Below are positions 53,386 through 61,962 of a stretch of DNA of 64,000 bases, in pieces (the stretch's first letter is position 1; the number at the start of each line of letters is the position of its first letter). Both the position numbers and the translations under genes were made by a program. The notes below the pieces were generated by a model. The model made no database searches, was not told the origin of the DNA, and worked only from the letters and a program-made list of their open reading frames with translations. The DNA is taken from the NCBI GenBank assembly GCA_041394885.1, contig JAWKHI010000010.1, positions 62,001-126,000 of the forward strand. Reading direction: 5' to 3'. Source of the stretch: DSOI01 sp041394885 (GTDB lineage: Bacteria; Acidobacteriota; Terriglobia; Bryobacterales; Bryobacteraceae).

Positions 53386-54480
53386 CTATTTGGCGTTCGC
53401 CACGGTATCGTAGATGCAGCAGATTTGATCGGTGATCGATTCCGGATTGAACGTCGACCGGACGTGCTCTTCGAGCAGACGGCCGAGCGTGGCGCGCTTC
53501 TTCGGGGAGTTGAGCAGGAAAAGGATCGCGTGCGCCAGGGATTCGGGGGACTTGGGCGGCACCAGGATACCCGCTCGCCCGCCGTCGAGCACCTCCGGGC
53601 ACTGTCCCACACCCGTGGCCACCGACGCCAGACCCGCCATCCCGTATTCGAGCAGAGACAACGGCAGACCTTCGTGATACGAGTTCAGCACCCCGACGTC
53701 GCACGAGCGAAGAATCGCGGGCACGTCGTCTCGCATTCCGAGCATCGTCACGTTCGCGCCCAGTTGGTTGGAGTCGATCTCTTCCCGGACCCGGTTAATG
53801 TATTCGGTGGAAGACCCCGACCCGAGCAGCAGCAGATGCGCCGCCGGCATCTGGCGCGTGATGGTTCTCATCGAGCGCAGCAGGTTGAGATGGTCCTTTT
53901 CCGGACGCAGGTTGGCCACGCACACGATCCGGCTGCCGGGAAGGCCCGGAAGGTCCAGCATGCCCGAACTGGCCGCCACCGGACTGGGGCACACGAAGTT
54001 CGGTATGTACCACACCCGCTCGGCGCGAATCTGCAGTTTCCGCTTGGCCCACTCCGCCAGGCTCGCATTCACCGAAAGCACCGCCGCCACTCCGTGGGTG
54101 GCCAGCCGGTACAGCCATACCGGCCGGTCCATCGGGCCGTAGTGATCATGCCACACGATGCGGGGAAACGGGGGCAGCGACGCCACCATCCGCGCCAGAA
54201 ACAGCGACGATCCGTGCGCGTGCAGGATCCGGATGTTCTTCTCGCGCACGAAAGAGGCCAGCCGGCCCACCGCCATTCCGTCAAACCGCCGCTTCCGGCT
54301 CAGTCGCAGACGGGCTACATCGCTCGCGACATGCGCCGCGAGCGGACCGTCGCGCCGCGTCGAGCATAGGGTCACGTCGAACCGGTCCCGGGGAATCTGG
54401 TTGACCAGATTCACCGCCACCCGTTCGGCGCCACCCATTTCGAGCGTGTCGATGAGATGCATCACTCCGAGCTTGGTCAT
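53386..54480 (-). CDS. Glycosyltransferase family 4
   Basis: A 364-residue GT-B enzyme with the GGAERVAVNL start typical of GT4 retaining enzymes, HAHGSSLFLARMV and WHDHYGPMDRP in the acceptor half, and VCVANLRPEKDHLNLLRSM, LLLGSGSSTEYI, NSYHEGLPLSLLEYGMAGLASVATGVG in the donor half. Overlaps the previous gene in the operon by four bases (ATGA), and leaves 16 bases before the beta-helix gene. Confidence 0.9.
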   Translation of the reverse strand: MTKLGVMHLIDTLEMGGAERVAVNLVNQIPRDRFDVTLCSTRRDGPLAAHVASDVARLRLSRKRRFDGMAVGRLASFVREKNIRILHAHGSSLFLARMVASLPPFPRIVWHDHYGPMDRPVWLYRLATHGVAAVLSVNASLAEWAKRKLQIRAERVWYIPNFVCPSPVAASSGMLDLPGLPGSRIVCVANLRPEKDHLNLLRSMRTITRQMPAAHLLLLGSGSSTEYINRVREEIDSNQLGANVTMLGMRDDVPAILRSCDVGVLNSYHEGLPLSLLEYGMAGLASVATGVGQCPEVLDGGRAGILVPPKSPESLAHAILFLLNSPKKRATLGRLLEEHVRSTFNPESITDQICCIYDTVANAK

Positions 54481-55721
54481 TCCGCCTCCAGTCCCATCCG
54501 GGCTTGCGCCCTCGTTATCGCCTCATCCCCCGGGAGCGGCGCCGCGCCTCCCGCAACAGGCAGCCGAACCGACCACCATTTTTCCAGCAAAGCCCGCAGC
54601 GCCTCACGCAGACCTTCCATCGAGAACTGCTGCGCCCATCGCGCCGCTTCGATCCGCATCGGCTCGTACTTTTCGGGATTCCGCGCCAGATCCACGATGG
54701 CCGCCGTCAGCGCGGGCACGTCGCGCGGCTCGACGGCAATGCCGCGGCCTTCCATCATTTTCCGGAAAAATCCGCGGTTGGACCCGATACAGATCAGCCC
54801 GAACGCCATCGCCTCGGCCGCCGATTTCGGCCAGCCTTCGGTCTCGGAAGTCAGCACCAGAGCATTGGACGCCTCCAGATGTTCGAGTACGGTTTCGAAA
54901 TCGACGCCACCCGTGAACCGGACCTGTGAGGAAATCCCCAACCTCTCGGCCAACGCCTCCAACGCACCCTTTTCCGGACCCTCGCCCACCACCGTGCATT
55001 CCACCGTTGCACCCTGCGCCCGCGCCGCCGCCGCCGCCTCGAGCATGCAGTCGATATTTTTGGCTTTGCTCAGCCGTCCCGTGTAAAGCAGACGCACCGC
55101 GCCGGTCGGGGTCCGCGCCGCCACCGCCCGCCGCGCGCGATCCATTTGCGCCTCGCTCGTGAGCGAGGTGAAGAAAGAAACGATGTGCGGCGGCTCACCC
55201 GGCCAATCGCCATACACGGTAACCGGTCCGCGGAACCAGCGCCGCAATAGGCCGCGCTGCCACGTGGTGGTGATCTCCTCACCTTCGGCCCTCGGCCATG
55301 ACCCCGCATACTTGGCCACCATCCTGCGGGTAAACACAGGAGCGAGCAACGCTCCGAGAAGACCGAGATTGGCCGGACAGCGGACATGCACCGCATCGGC
55401 CCAGAGCATCCCCCGTGCAAGCCCCCATACCATCGCCGGAGTGAGAAGCCCCAGTTTGATCTTGGCCGCCACCGTCTCCCCACCGGCTTCCACAATCGGA
55501 TGCGCCTTGATCCTGGCCGATTGGAACGCCACACAGTCTCCGGGCGGAGGCATCCGCCGGACCGGACACGCGATCCGGACCTCGTCGAACAAATCCGCCC
55601 ACAGCTCGATCTCGCGCGCGTATGGGCCGTAGGCCGACAGCTTGCCCTCATGTTCGTAGTGGAGGCAGGCGGAGACGATGAGGAGTTTCATTTCGGTCGG
55701 TTCACGGGACGCTGCATTCAC
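54477..55721 (-). CDS. Glycosyltransferase family 4
   Basis: A 414-residue GT-B enzyme. MKLLIVSACLHYEHEGKL lies 10 residues in; the donor half has LLYTGRLSKAKNIDCMLEA, CTVVGEGPEKGAL and VLTSETEGWPKSAAEAMAFGL. GTG at 55721 overlaps the stop of the upstream polymerase gene by four bases, so this start is chosen for coupling; the internal ATG at 55691 would also fit the family start. Confidence 0.9.
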   Translation of the reverse strand: MNAASREPTEMKLLIVSACLHYEHEGKLSAYGPYAREIELWADLFDEVRIACPVRRMPPPGDCVAFQSARIKAHPIVEAGGETVAAKIKLGLLTPAMVWGLARGMLWADAVHVRCPANLGLLGALLAPVFTRRMVAKYAGSWPRAEGEEITTTWQRGLLRRWFRGPVTVYGDWPGEPPHIVSFFTSLTSEAQMDRARRAVAARTPTGAVRLLYTGRLSKAKNIDCMLEAAAAARAQGATVECTVVGEGPEKGALEALAERLGISSQVRFTGGVDFETVLEHLEASNALVLTSETEGWPKSAAEAMAFGLICIGSNRGFFRKMMEGRGIAVEPRDVPALTAAIVDLARNPEKYEPMRIEAARWAQQFSMEGLREALRALLEKWWSVRLPVAGGAAPLPGDEAITRAQARMGLEAE

Positions 55722-57109
55722 AACACGTCATTTTCGGCTGGGATCAGCACCGCTTCGCGGGCAATCCACAACCTGCCTCGCGGCTGCAGCATCGCCAGCC
55801 CGAGATAAGCGCCACCGGAGAGGTCGAGCGCGATGACGCTCACGCCGATGGTCAGAAATGCGGCGAGCGCCATCAGCGGAACCGGGTCCCCGTACCGGGT
55901 CGCGATCATCCAGCACCGCGGCGCCAAATAGGCGACGAACCAGATCACCAACCCAAGCCCGATCATCCCCGCCTCGGCGCCCATGTGCAGGTAGAGGGAG
56001 TGGAACAGCAATCCGCGCCCGGCGTATTCCGCCGCGATTTCCTTCCCCAGTCCCGGACCATGGCCCCACAACGGCGAGTCCGCCAGCATTACCGGAAGGG
56101 CCCGCCACTGCGCCGCTCGACCCGTGGTGCGCTTGTCGATCGACACGTCAGGATCGAACGTCTTGGTGAGATAGGCGTCGAGCACCGCCCCGCGTTCCGT
56201 TTGCGCCAGGATCAGCGCTCCCGCCACCAGGCTCAAAAAGCAGGCCACGATCATCACCCGGCGCGCGCGATCGAACACGAAGATGACCCCGATGCCCACC
56301 ACCGTGACCAACCACGATCCCCGCGACGTGGAAAGGAGCAGACCCACGCCGGTCGCCGCCAGCAGCCCGTAGCGAATCATCGGACTGTCCTTCAACTGCA
56401 GCAGACGCCCGCCGTGCACCAACCCAAGCAGCACCAGCAGCGCGGCCGGAACGCCGAACGTCATCGGGTTGCCCACCGTCAGGTCTCCCACCTCGGCCCG
56501 CCCCAGGCGCCCGCCGAAGCTCAGAAACGCCATCCCCTCACCCAACACGCACAACCCCAGGCCGAGCATCGCCGTCCGGAACAACTTCACTTCGCGGTAC
56601 AACAGCAGCACGCTCACCGCGCTCATCGATGCGTCCACCATCCGGAAATTCGCGTTGTGGTTGCCCGCGACAAACCACGAGATGAGCCAATATCCCACGC
56701 TGAAGATGATCAGGCCCCAGATGGCCTTGTCCCGCATCACTTCCCGCACCACCGGACGCCGGAATTCGTACCACACCAGAAACGCCGTGAAGTAAAGCGC
56801 CTGCGGCGCGTTGTAGCCCCACACGTTCCGGAACTCGCCCACCGCGGGCAGCGTGGCCAGCAGCAGCGCCGATATCCGCTCCGGCGACTTGTTCAATCCG
56901 TGCCAGCCTAAGAACACCACCAGCAGCGCCCAGAAGACTCCCGCCGCCATCCACGCGGACCCGGCCGCCATCAGGCCCCACGCCATCGCGGAAGCCACCA
57001 CCGATTGGAACAAAAGTGCCCGGTCAATCCCAGCGGGAAAGTAGCGGCCGGGCGTTCCGATTGGCAACGCCCGCGCCCCGATCGCCGATGAGGCCATCAT
57101 CGTCATCAC
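55718..57109 (-). CDS. O-antigen ligase/polymerase-like membrane protein
   Basis: A 463-residue protein with 10 or more membrane segments (for example ALLVVFLGWHGL, FMAFLVWYEF-type, LLVLLGLVHGG, MIGLGLVIWFVAYLAP). The large periplasmic loop before the last helices contains PVMLADSPLWGHGPGLGKEIAAEY and a LFHSLYLHMGAEAGMIGLG motif, characteristic of Wzy/WaaL-type enzymes that polymerise or ligate polysaccharide units at the periplasmic face. It most likely polymerises the product of this operon. Overlaps both neighbours by four bases. Confidence 0.83.
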   Translation of the reverse strand: MMTMMASSAIGARALPIGTPGRYFPAGIDRALLFQSVVASAMAWGLMAAGSAWMAAGVFWALLVVFLGWHGLNKSPERISALLLATLPAVGEFRNVWGYNAPQALYFTAFLVWYEFRRPVVREVMRDKAIWGLIIFSVGYWLISWFVAGNHNANFRMVDASMSAVSVLLLYREVKLFRTAMLGLGLCVLGEGMAFLSFGGRLGRAEVGDLTVGNPMTFGVPAALLVLLGLVHGGRLLQLKDSPMIRYGLLAATGVGLLLSTSRGSWLVTVVGIGVIFVFDRARRVMIVACFLSLVAGALILAQTERGAVLDAYLTKTFDPDVSIDKRTTGRAAQWRALPVMLADSPLWGHGPGLGKEIAAEYAGRGLLFHSLYLHMGAEAGMIGLGLVIWFVAYLAPRCWMIATRYGDPVPLMALAAFLTIGVSVIALDLSGGAYLGLAMLQPRGRLWIAREAVLIPAENDVL

Positions 57110-58209
57110 CTTCCCTGCCGCGCCTGAACAGGCTCCGCGTCGTCGGCCCGCGCGCCGTCTCCGGCCGCCAGTTCATATTGGCGCCGCACAGGCGGATCTT
57201 CAAACCGCGGCGGGCTCACGATGCACTCCACCGCCCCGCACGCCAGCCCCGCCGTCCGGATCAAAGGCGAAGGGTCCCACGGCCGCTTCAGCCAGGCCCC
57301 GATGTCGGTGACGAACTGGAACGGAACGTCGAGCCAGAACAGCATCTTGTTCTTCAGCGAGACCTCCGGACGATGCCGCTTCCAGATGAAGTACTTGTTG
57401 ATGATATCGACCTTGCCCCGGATGAACCGCACCGGGCGTCCCCCGGCCGCGTGCAGGTGCAGGATGCGCGCGTCGCCGCACAATACCACCTGCCACTCCC
57501 GCGCCGCCCGCAGAGACGCCTCCAGGTCTTCCCCCTGCGAGTAGCCCACGAAGTATTCGGAAAAGCGCATCGTGCGGAACACGTCGCGCCGCCACGCGCT
57601 CGAGCACCCCGACACGAAATCCACCGGCATCACGCCGCGAAACGGCTTCATCATCCCGAGCGGGAGCGTCGTGGCCCCGTCGAAATACCGGCCCGGCGGC
57701 AGGTCTTTCGGCACCAGCCCGAGCTTCAGCCGCCACTGCCAGCGCGGGATGATCGGCCGGTCGATTTCATTCACGATCAGGCCGCCGATCAGCCCGATGC
57801 GCCTCGCGCGATCGTTCTCGAACACCTGCCGGATCTCGGCGAAATAGCCCGGCTGCGGCACCGTATCGTCGTCGAAAAAATACAGGTATTCGCCGGCGCT
57901 CAGGTCCACCGCGGCGTTGCGTTGCCGCGTCAAACCGCGCTCGCTACGCGCATAAACCAGATCGAACACGGGACGCTGCCCCTGGTGCCACTCACGCAAA
58001 CGGACACCCAGGTCGCCCACCGCGGCCCCATCGATGATCACCACTTCCGCCGGCTGATCGGGCAGCGCGGCGATTCCTTCGAGCAGCCGGATCACCTGAG
58101 GGAAACGATCGCAGGTGGGGATCAACGCCGAACAGTCCCCCAGCCGCGCCGCCGCGCCGGCCTCCCCGGCCAGCCGCCAGCCAGGCAGAGTCTTCCTTGG
58201 TTCACTCAT
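57106..58209 (-). CDS. Glycosyltransferase family 2
   Basis: A 367-residue GT-A enzyme. LIPTCDRFPQVIRLLEGI, VVIIDGAAVGD, RGLTRQRNAAVDLSAGEYLYFFDDDTVP (metal-binding Asp) and GCSSAWRRDVF, then SQGEDLEASLRA are visible. ATG 58209 lies directly at the end of the upstream gene (one-base overlap with its stop region), and the preceding extra codons up to 58395 are non-conserved and Arg-rich. It is in the middle of the polysaccharide operon. Confidence 0.88.
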   Translation of the reverse strand: MSEPRKTLPGWRLAGEAGAAARLGDCSALIPTCDRFPQVIRLLEGIAALPDQPAEVVIIDGAAVGDLGVRLREWHQGQRPVFDLVYARSERGLTRQRNAAVDLSAGEYLYFFDDDTVPQPGYFAEIRQVFENDRARRIGLIGGLIVNEIDRPIIPRWQWRLKLGLVPKDLPPGRYFDGATTLPLGMMKPFRGVMPVDFVSGCSSAWRRDVFRTMRFSEYFVGYSQGEDLEASLRAAREWQVVLCGDARILHLHAAGGRPVRFIRGKVDIINKYFIWKRHRPEVSLKNKMLFWLDVPFQFVTDIGAWLKRPWDPSPLIRTAGLACGAVECIVSPPRFEDPPVRRQYELAAGDGARADDAEPVQARQGR

Positions 58210-59273
58210 CACCAGCCTCCATTCGTTGTTCGCCCGCTCGTGGTTGGGCCCGCGGGCGTCTCCCGCCACCACAGCGCCGAGAAAACGCTGCCATCGAGCG
58301 GGAACTGGCGCTCCATCTTCGCATGCGCCTGCTGCCACACCGGGGCGAGCGTGTTCGGATTCAGCCTGCCGAGAAAGCGCGTGGTCGCGATCCATTCCCG
58401 GCGAAAGCCCGGCATCATCGCCGGCAGTTCATGTTCCCAATCGAGCCCGGGGCCACCCGGCCCGCCGCCGCTCGAAAGCTCGTGCGGAAAAAACGGATCC
58501 GAGATTCGATTCATCTCCTCCGCGGTCAAGTCGCCCTGCAGACCGTGACGCTCGCGTAGCAGCATGTTCACGCGCTGGGGAAACGGCGTCCCGGCCCCGG
58601 CGGCGCGCTTGGGAAAAAAGCGCCGCACGATCTGGACCGGGTTGACCAGGGACCCAATCGTCCGCCGCCGCCTCACCGACGCTGCCAGTTCCCGGTATTG
58701 GGCGGCCAACTCGGCGTTGCTCCAATAGCGCCGGTTCGGCTCGCTTCCCATCACGTAGCCGCCGCCCGCCCTGACGCGCGCGGTGACCAGTTTCAAAAAC
58801 GCCGGCATGTCCAGAAAGAAATGCGGCAGCGAGTGTGTCACCACCAGATCGTAGGTTTCTCCTCCGGCCGGCTGCGCCAGGTCCTGGCACCCGATCTCCA
58901 TGCGCGTGATCTGGGCTTCGGATCCGAACACCTCCGCCGTCACATCCGCCGCGTACCCGGAATCCCGCGCCGGGATCTCCGGCCGCGCACCCACCGCCAG
59001 AATGGAGACCGCGCCGCGCCGCCGCGACGGCGCCAAGGCCGAGCGCGCCTGCTCGAGCGCCCCGCGGAACACCCCGAACGACGGGCAGTCACGGAACTCC
59101 GGAGACACGGCCGATCCCGCCTCCGCCCTCATGCTCCGCTGCGCGTCGGCGAAGGCGAGTTGCACCTGTTCGACGAACACCGCGGCCGGCAACGGCGCAC
59201 CGGTCCGCTTGGCGATCGACTCGACCAGCGCCGTGTCTTCGGGGCGAAACGTGCAATGGGAGGACGATGTCAT
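58209..59273 (-). CDS. Putative SAM-dependent methyltransferase-like protein
   Basis: A 354-residue protein of uncertain class. Residues about 90-170 fit a class I methyltransferase Rossmann core (AVSILAVGARPEI, AQITRMEIGCQDL, DLVVTHSLPHFFLDMPAFLKLVTARVRAGGGYVM), where the motif I glycines are degenerate. The C-terminal part is rich in Arg and not recognised. In an EPS operon it could methylate a sugar. Start overlaps the next gene by four bases. Confidence in the function is low. Confidence 0.5.
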   Translation of the reverse strand: MTSSSHCTFRPEDTALVESIAKRTGAPLPAAVFVEQVQLAFADAQRSMRAEAGSAVSPEFRDCPSFGVFRGALEQARSALAPSRRRGAVSILAVGARPEIPARDSGYAADVTAEVFGSEAQITRMEIGCQDLAQPAGGETYDLVVTHSLPHFFLDMPAFLKLVTARVRAGGGYVMGSEPNRRYWSNAELAAQYRELAASVRRRRTIGSLVNPVQIVRRFFPKRAAGAGTPFPQRVNMLLRERHGLQGDLTAEEMNRISDPFFPHELSSGGGPGGPGLDWEHELPAMMPGFRREWIATTRFLGRLNPNTLAPVWQQAHAKMERQFPLDGSVFSALWWRETPAGPTTSGRTTNGGW

Positions 59274-60706
59274 CGCGTCGATTGAAGCACCCTGTCTTCG
59301 CGGCGGTCCCGGCTGCCCGCGATCCGCGACAGCGCGGCCGTGATTCGCCCGCCGGACTCGCCCAGCGGCACGTTCACCTGCTGCTCGAGCAGCTTGCGCC
59401 GCCCTTGCCGGTCGAGCGCCGGGTTTTCCAGATACGCATTGACGAAATCGGTCAATTCCTCCTCCGATCGCGCCACGCGCGAAGCGCCGAACTCGAGCAC
59501 CGGCTGGAAATGGTCGAAATTGTAGTAGTAGTCGTAGACCGGCATTCCGAACAACGGCGGATCGTTGATGTCGAACGCCATGTTCACCACCGGTTTATCG
59601 TGCAGCCCGAAGTCGAGCGTCATCGTCGAACCGAGATTGATGTTCATATCGGCATGCGCGGCCAGATTCACCAGAAACTGCACATCTTCAGCCGACGGCA
59701 ACACCTTGGACCAGTCGCCCACCGTCGGGAACGTCCACTCCGGCTGGCAGTAAATCATTTCCGGATACTCGCGCCGGACATCGGCGTAACGCTTGCCGTC
59801 GTCAACCGGCACCGGCCGCACCAGCACTTGCGGATTGCCCGCGATCCGGCCCTCGCGAATCAGACGCATCAGCACGCCCACGTGGAGCGGATCTTCCGGA
59901 CAGGTCCCGGCGTCGCCGCCGGAATAGCAGATCAGTTTGCGGGACGGGTCCGCGCCAACGCGGCGAAAAAATTCCTCGCGGGTCCAGTGGATCGAAGGAT
60001 CGGCGTACGGATCGAATTGCGGCGTCCCCACAACCACCACATGGTCGCGCTTCACGCGCGGATAGAAACGCTGCAACTCGTCGGCCATGTAATCGCTCCA
60101 CACGAAATAGTGGTCAAACGGAGCGCAGATCCGGCCTTTGCTCGAAAGATTGTCCCAACTGAAAATGAAACTCGCCGCCGGCACACCCATCTGCTTGGCC
60201 GCCAGCACCGCCGGGGTTACCGACGCCGGCCGCTGGTGCGAACAAAAAAGGACGTCCGGCTTGAAGTCCTCGAACTCGCGCCGGTAGTAGCTGGTTTCCG
60301 GCAATCGCTCCACCGAGCCGCAGTGCAGGTCGTCGAGCCAGTCCACCGCACCGAGCGCCGCCGCGACGCGCCCGGCCAACCGCGTGGCGTGAACCCAGGT
60401 GCGCCCGAACACGGACCCCTTTGGCGGGATCGCCAGCGCCCGCTGCATCGACGGCGTGTTGGCGCTGTACATGTGGCCCTGGCTGAGGGTGTACTGCAGC
60501 GTCGCCGTCGTCAGATTCGGAGCATAAGGGCTCATGGGCCGCCAACGCACCGAAGCTGGCGCCTCGTCGGCATAGCGAGAAACCAGGTCCTCCGGGATGG
60601 CGTGCATCACCAGCACCTCGGCCACCTCGCTCAATTCGTGCAGGAACCGCCCGATGACGAAATTGCGGATTCCCACGCCGTCGGGAACCAGAAGCACGAC
60701 CTTCAT
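59270..60706 (-). CDS. GT-B fold glycosyl- or glycerophosphotransferase
   Basis: A 478-residue protein beginning MKVVLLVPDGVGIRNFV. It has FDHYFVWSDYMADELQRF, VVGTPQFDPYADPS, LLSAGGDAG-like LICYSGGDAGTCPED and SMTLDFGLHDKPVVNMAFD, the last like the C-terminal donor motif of CDP-glycerol or UDP-GlcNAc 2-epimerase-fold enzymes. It is likely a transferase or sugar-phosphate polymer enzyme for the capsule. Overlaps neighbours by four bases. Confidence 0.72.
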   Translation of the reverse strand: MKVVLLVPDGVGIRNFVIGRFLHELSEVAEVLVMHAIPEDLVSRYADEAPASVRWRPMSPYAPNLTTATLQYTLSQGHMYSANTPSMQRALAIPPKGSVFGRTWVHATRLAGRVAAALGAVDWLDDLHCGSVERLPETSYYRREFEDFKPDVLFCSHQRPASVTPAVLAAKQMGVPAASFIFSWDNLSSKGRICAPFDHYFVWSDYMADELQRFYPRVKRDHVVVVGTPQFDPYADPSIHWTREEFFRRVGADPSRKLICYSGGDAGTCPEDPLHVGVLMRLIREGRIAGNPQVLVRPVPVDDGKRYADVRREYPEMIYCQPEWTFPTVGDWSKVLPSAEDVQFLVNLAAHADMNINLGSTMTLDFGLHDKPVVNMAFDINDPPLFGMPVYDYYYNFDHFQPVLEFGASRVARSEEELTDFVNAYLENPALDRQGRRKLLEQQVNVPLGESGGRITAALSRIAGSRDRREDRVLQSTR

Positions 60707-61962
60707 TGCGCCGCCTCAGGCGAAGTCTTCGCCGGCTCCAACGCCGCCGACACGTTCCAATCGGCGCGCGGCGTCAGCACCGCGTTCCAGCCGCTCGCTT
60801 CCCCGCCCACGTCGATATGCAGTACATCGGAAACCAGCCGCGCCCGCGCCACCTGGCCCCACAACAGCACTTTGAAGTGCAGCGTATACAACCCCGGCTC
60901 CAGCCACATCGCCGGCAGCTTCAACCGGATCGCATGCCGGCCGTGCCAGGATCCGGTGCGGAATTCCGGGCTGTCGCGCCGCAGATGGAAGATGCACCGC
61001 TGATTCATGTCCTCGAGAATGCACATGGCGACGAACCCGGTCACTTCCTCGGTGAGGTTCAGCGTCGTGGCTACCTCCATCGCATCGCCCTGCTGGATGG
61101 TGTTGGACGGGTGCGACGCGAGCGACACCGGTCCGAATCCGGTGCGAGTCGATTCGGTCTCGCTCCGCTCGGCCGCCGCCGCCATCCGGTAGTATGTTTC
61201 GATGCTCTGCCCGATCGGTCCCTGGTCGATCATGCGGCCCTTCTCGAGCACGATCCCCTTCTCGCACAATGACCGCACCGCCCCCATGTTGTGACTGACG
61301 AACAGCACCGTCCGCCCCTGCTTGGCCACCTCGCCCATCTTGCCCATGCATTTCTTTTGAAACGCCAGGTCGCCCACCGCCAGCACCTCGTCCACCAGCA
61401 GAATCTCCGGATCCAGGTGCGCCGCCACCGCGAACGCCAACCGCAGGTACATGCCGCTCGAGTAAAACTTGACGGCCGTGTCGATGAACTTCTGCACTTC
61501 GGAAAACGCCACGATCGCATCGAACTGCCGCTCGATGTCGGCCCGCTTCATGCCGAGAATGGCGCCGTTCAAATAGATGTTTTCCCGCCCCGTCAGTTCC
61601 GGATGGAACCCGGTGCCCACTTCGAGCAGCGATCCCACCCGGCCGTGAATGTCGGCGTGGCCGGCGGAAGGTTCCGTGATCCGCGACAACACCTTGAGCA
61701 GCGTGCTTTTGCCAGCGCCATTCCGCCCGATCACACCCACCACTTCGCCGCGCTTCACCTCGAACGACAGGTCCCGCAGCGCATGAAACTCCTCTTTCGG
61801 CGACTTGTTTCCTGCGCCTTTGCCGAACAGCCGCTTGGGCAGCGACACCAGGCCCGCGCCGGCGTCCATCACCGATTCCCGCAGCGTCCGGTATCCGCCC
61901 TGCTTGCCTCCGATCGTGTACACCTTCGACAGTTGATCGACCTGAATTGCTATCGCGCTCAA
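60703..61962 (-). CDS. Polysaccharide ABC transporter ATP-binding protein (Wzt-like)
   Basis: A 419-residue ABC ATPase. Walker A GRNGAGKS is at 79-86, the signature region YSSGMYLRLAFAVAA is in the middle, and Walker B ILLVDEVLAVGD is followed by LFVSHNMGAV. After residue about 250 a C-terminal Wzt-type carbohydrate-binding domain follows (GDAMEVATTLNLTEEV, LHFKVLLWG). The TTG start at 61962 is preferred: GGAGG stands 7 bases upstream, and the stop of asnB overlaps it. The permease partner (Wzm) is not in the window and probably lies beyond the right edge. Such a transporter exports a lipid-linked polysaccharide. Confidence 0.92.
   Translation of the reverse strand: MSAIAIQVDQLSKVYTIGGKQGGYRTLRESVMDAGAGLVSLPKRLFGKGAGNKSPKEEFHALRDLSFEVKRGEVVGVIGRNGAGKSTLLKVLSRITEPSAGHADIHGRVGSLLEVGTGFHPELTGRENIYLNGAILGMKRADIERQFDAIVAFSEVQKFIDTAVKFYSSGMYLRLAFAVAAHLDPEILLVDEVLAVGDLAFQKKCMGKMGEVAKQGRTVLFVSHNMGAVRSLCEKGIVLEKGRMIDQGPIGQSIETYYRMAAAAERSETESTRTGFGPVSLASHPSNTIQQGDAMEVATTLNLTEEVTGFVAMCILEDMNQRCIFHLRRDSPEFRTGSWHGRHAIRLKLPAMWLEPGLYTLHFKVLLWGQVARARLVSDVLHIDVGGEASGWNAVLTPRADWNVSAALEPAKTSPEAAQ

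Noticed and set aside
59267..61003. A 578-codon plus-strand frame opposite the GT-B gene
   Set aside because: Arg/His-rich shadow of the polysaccharide operon, with no domain and no RBS.
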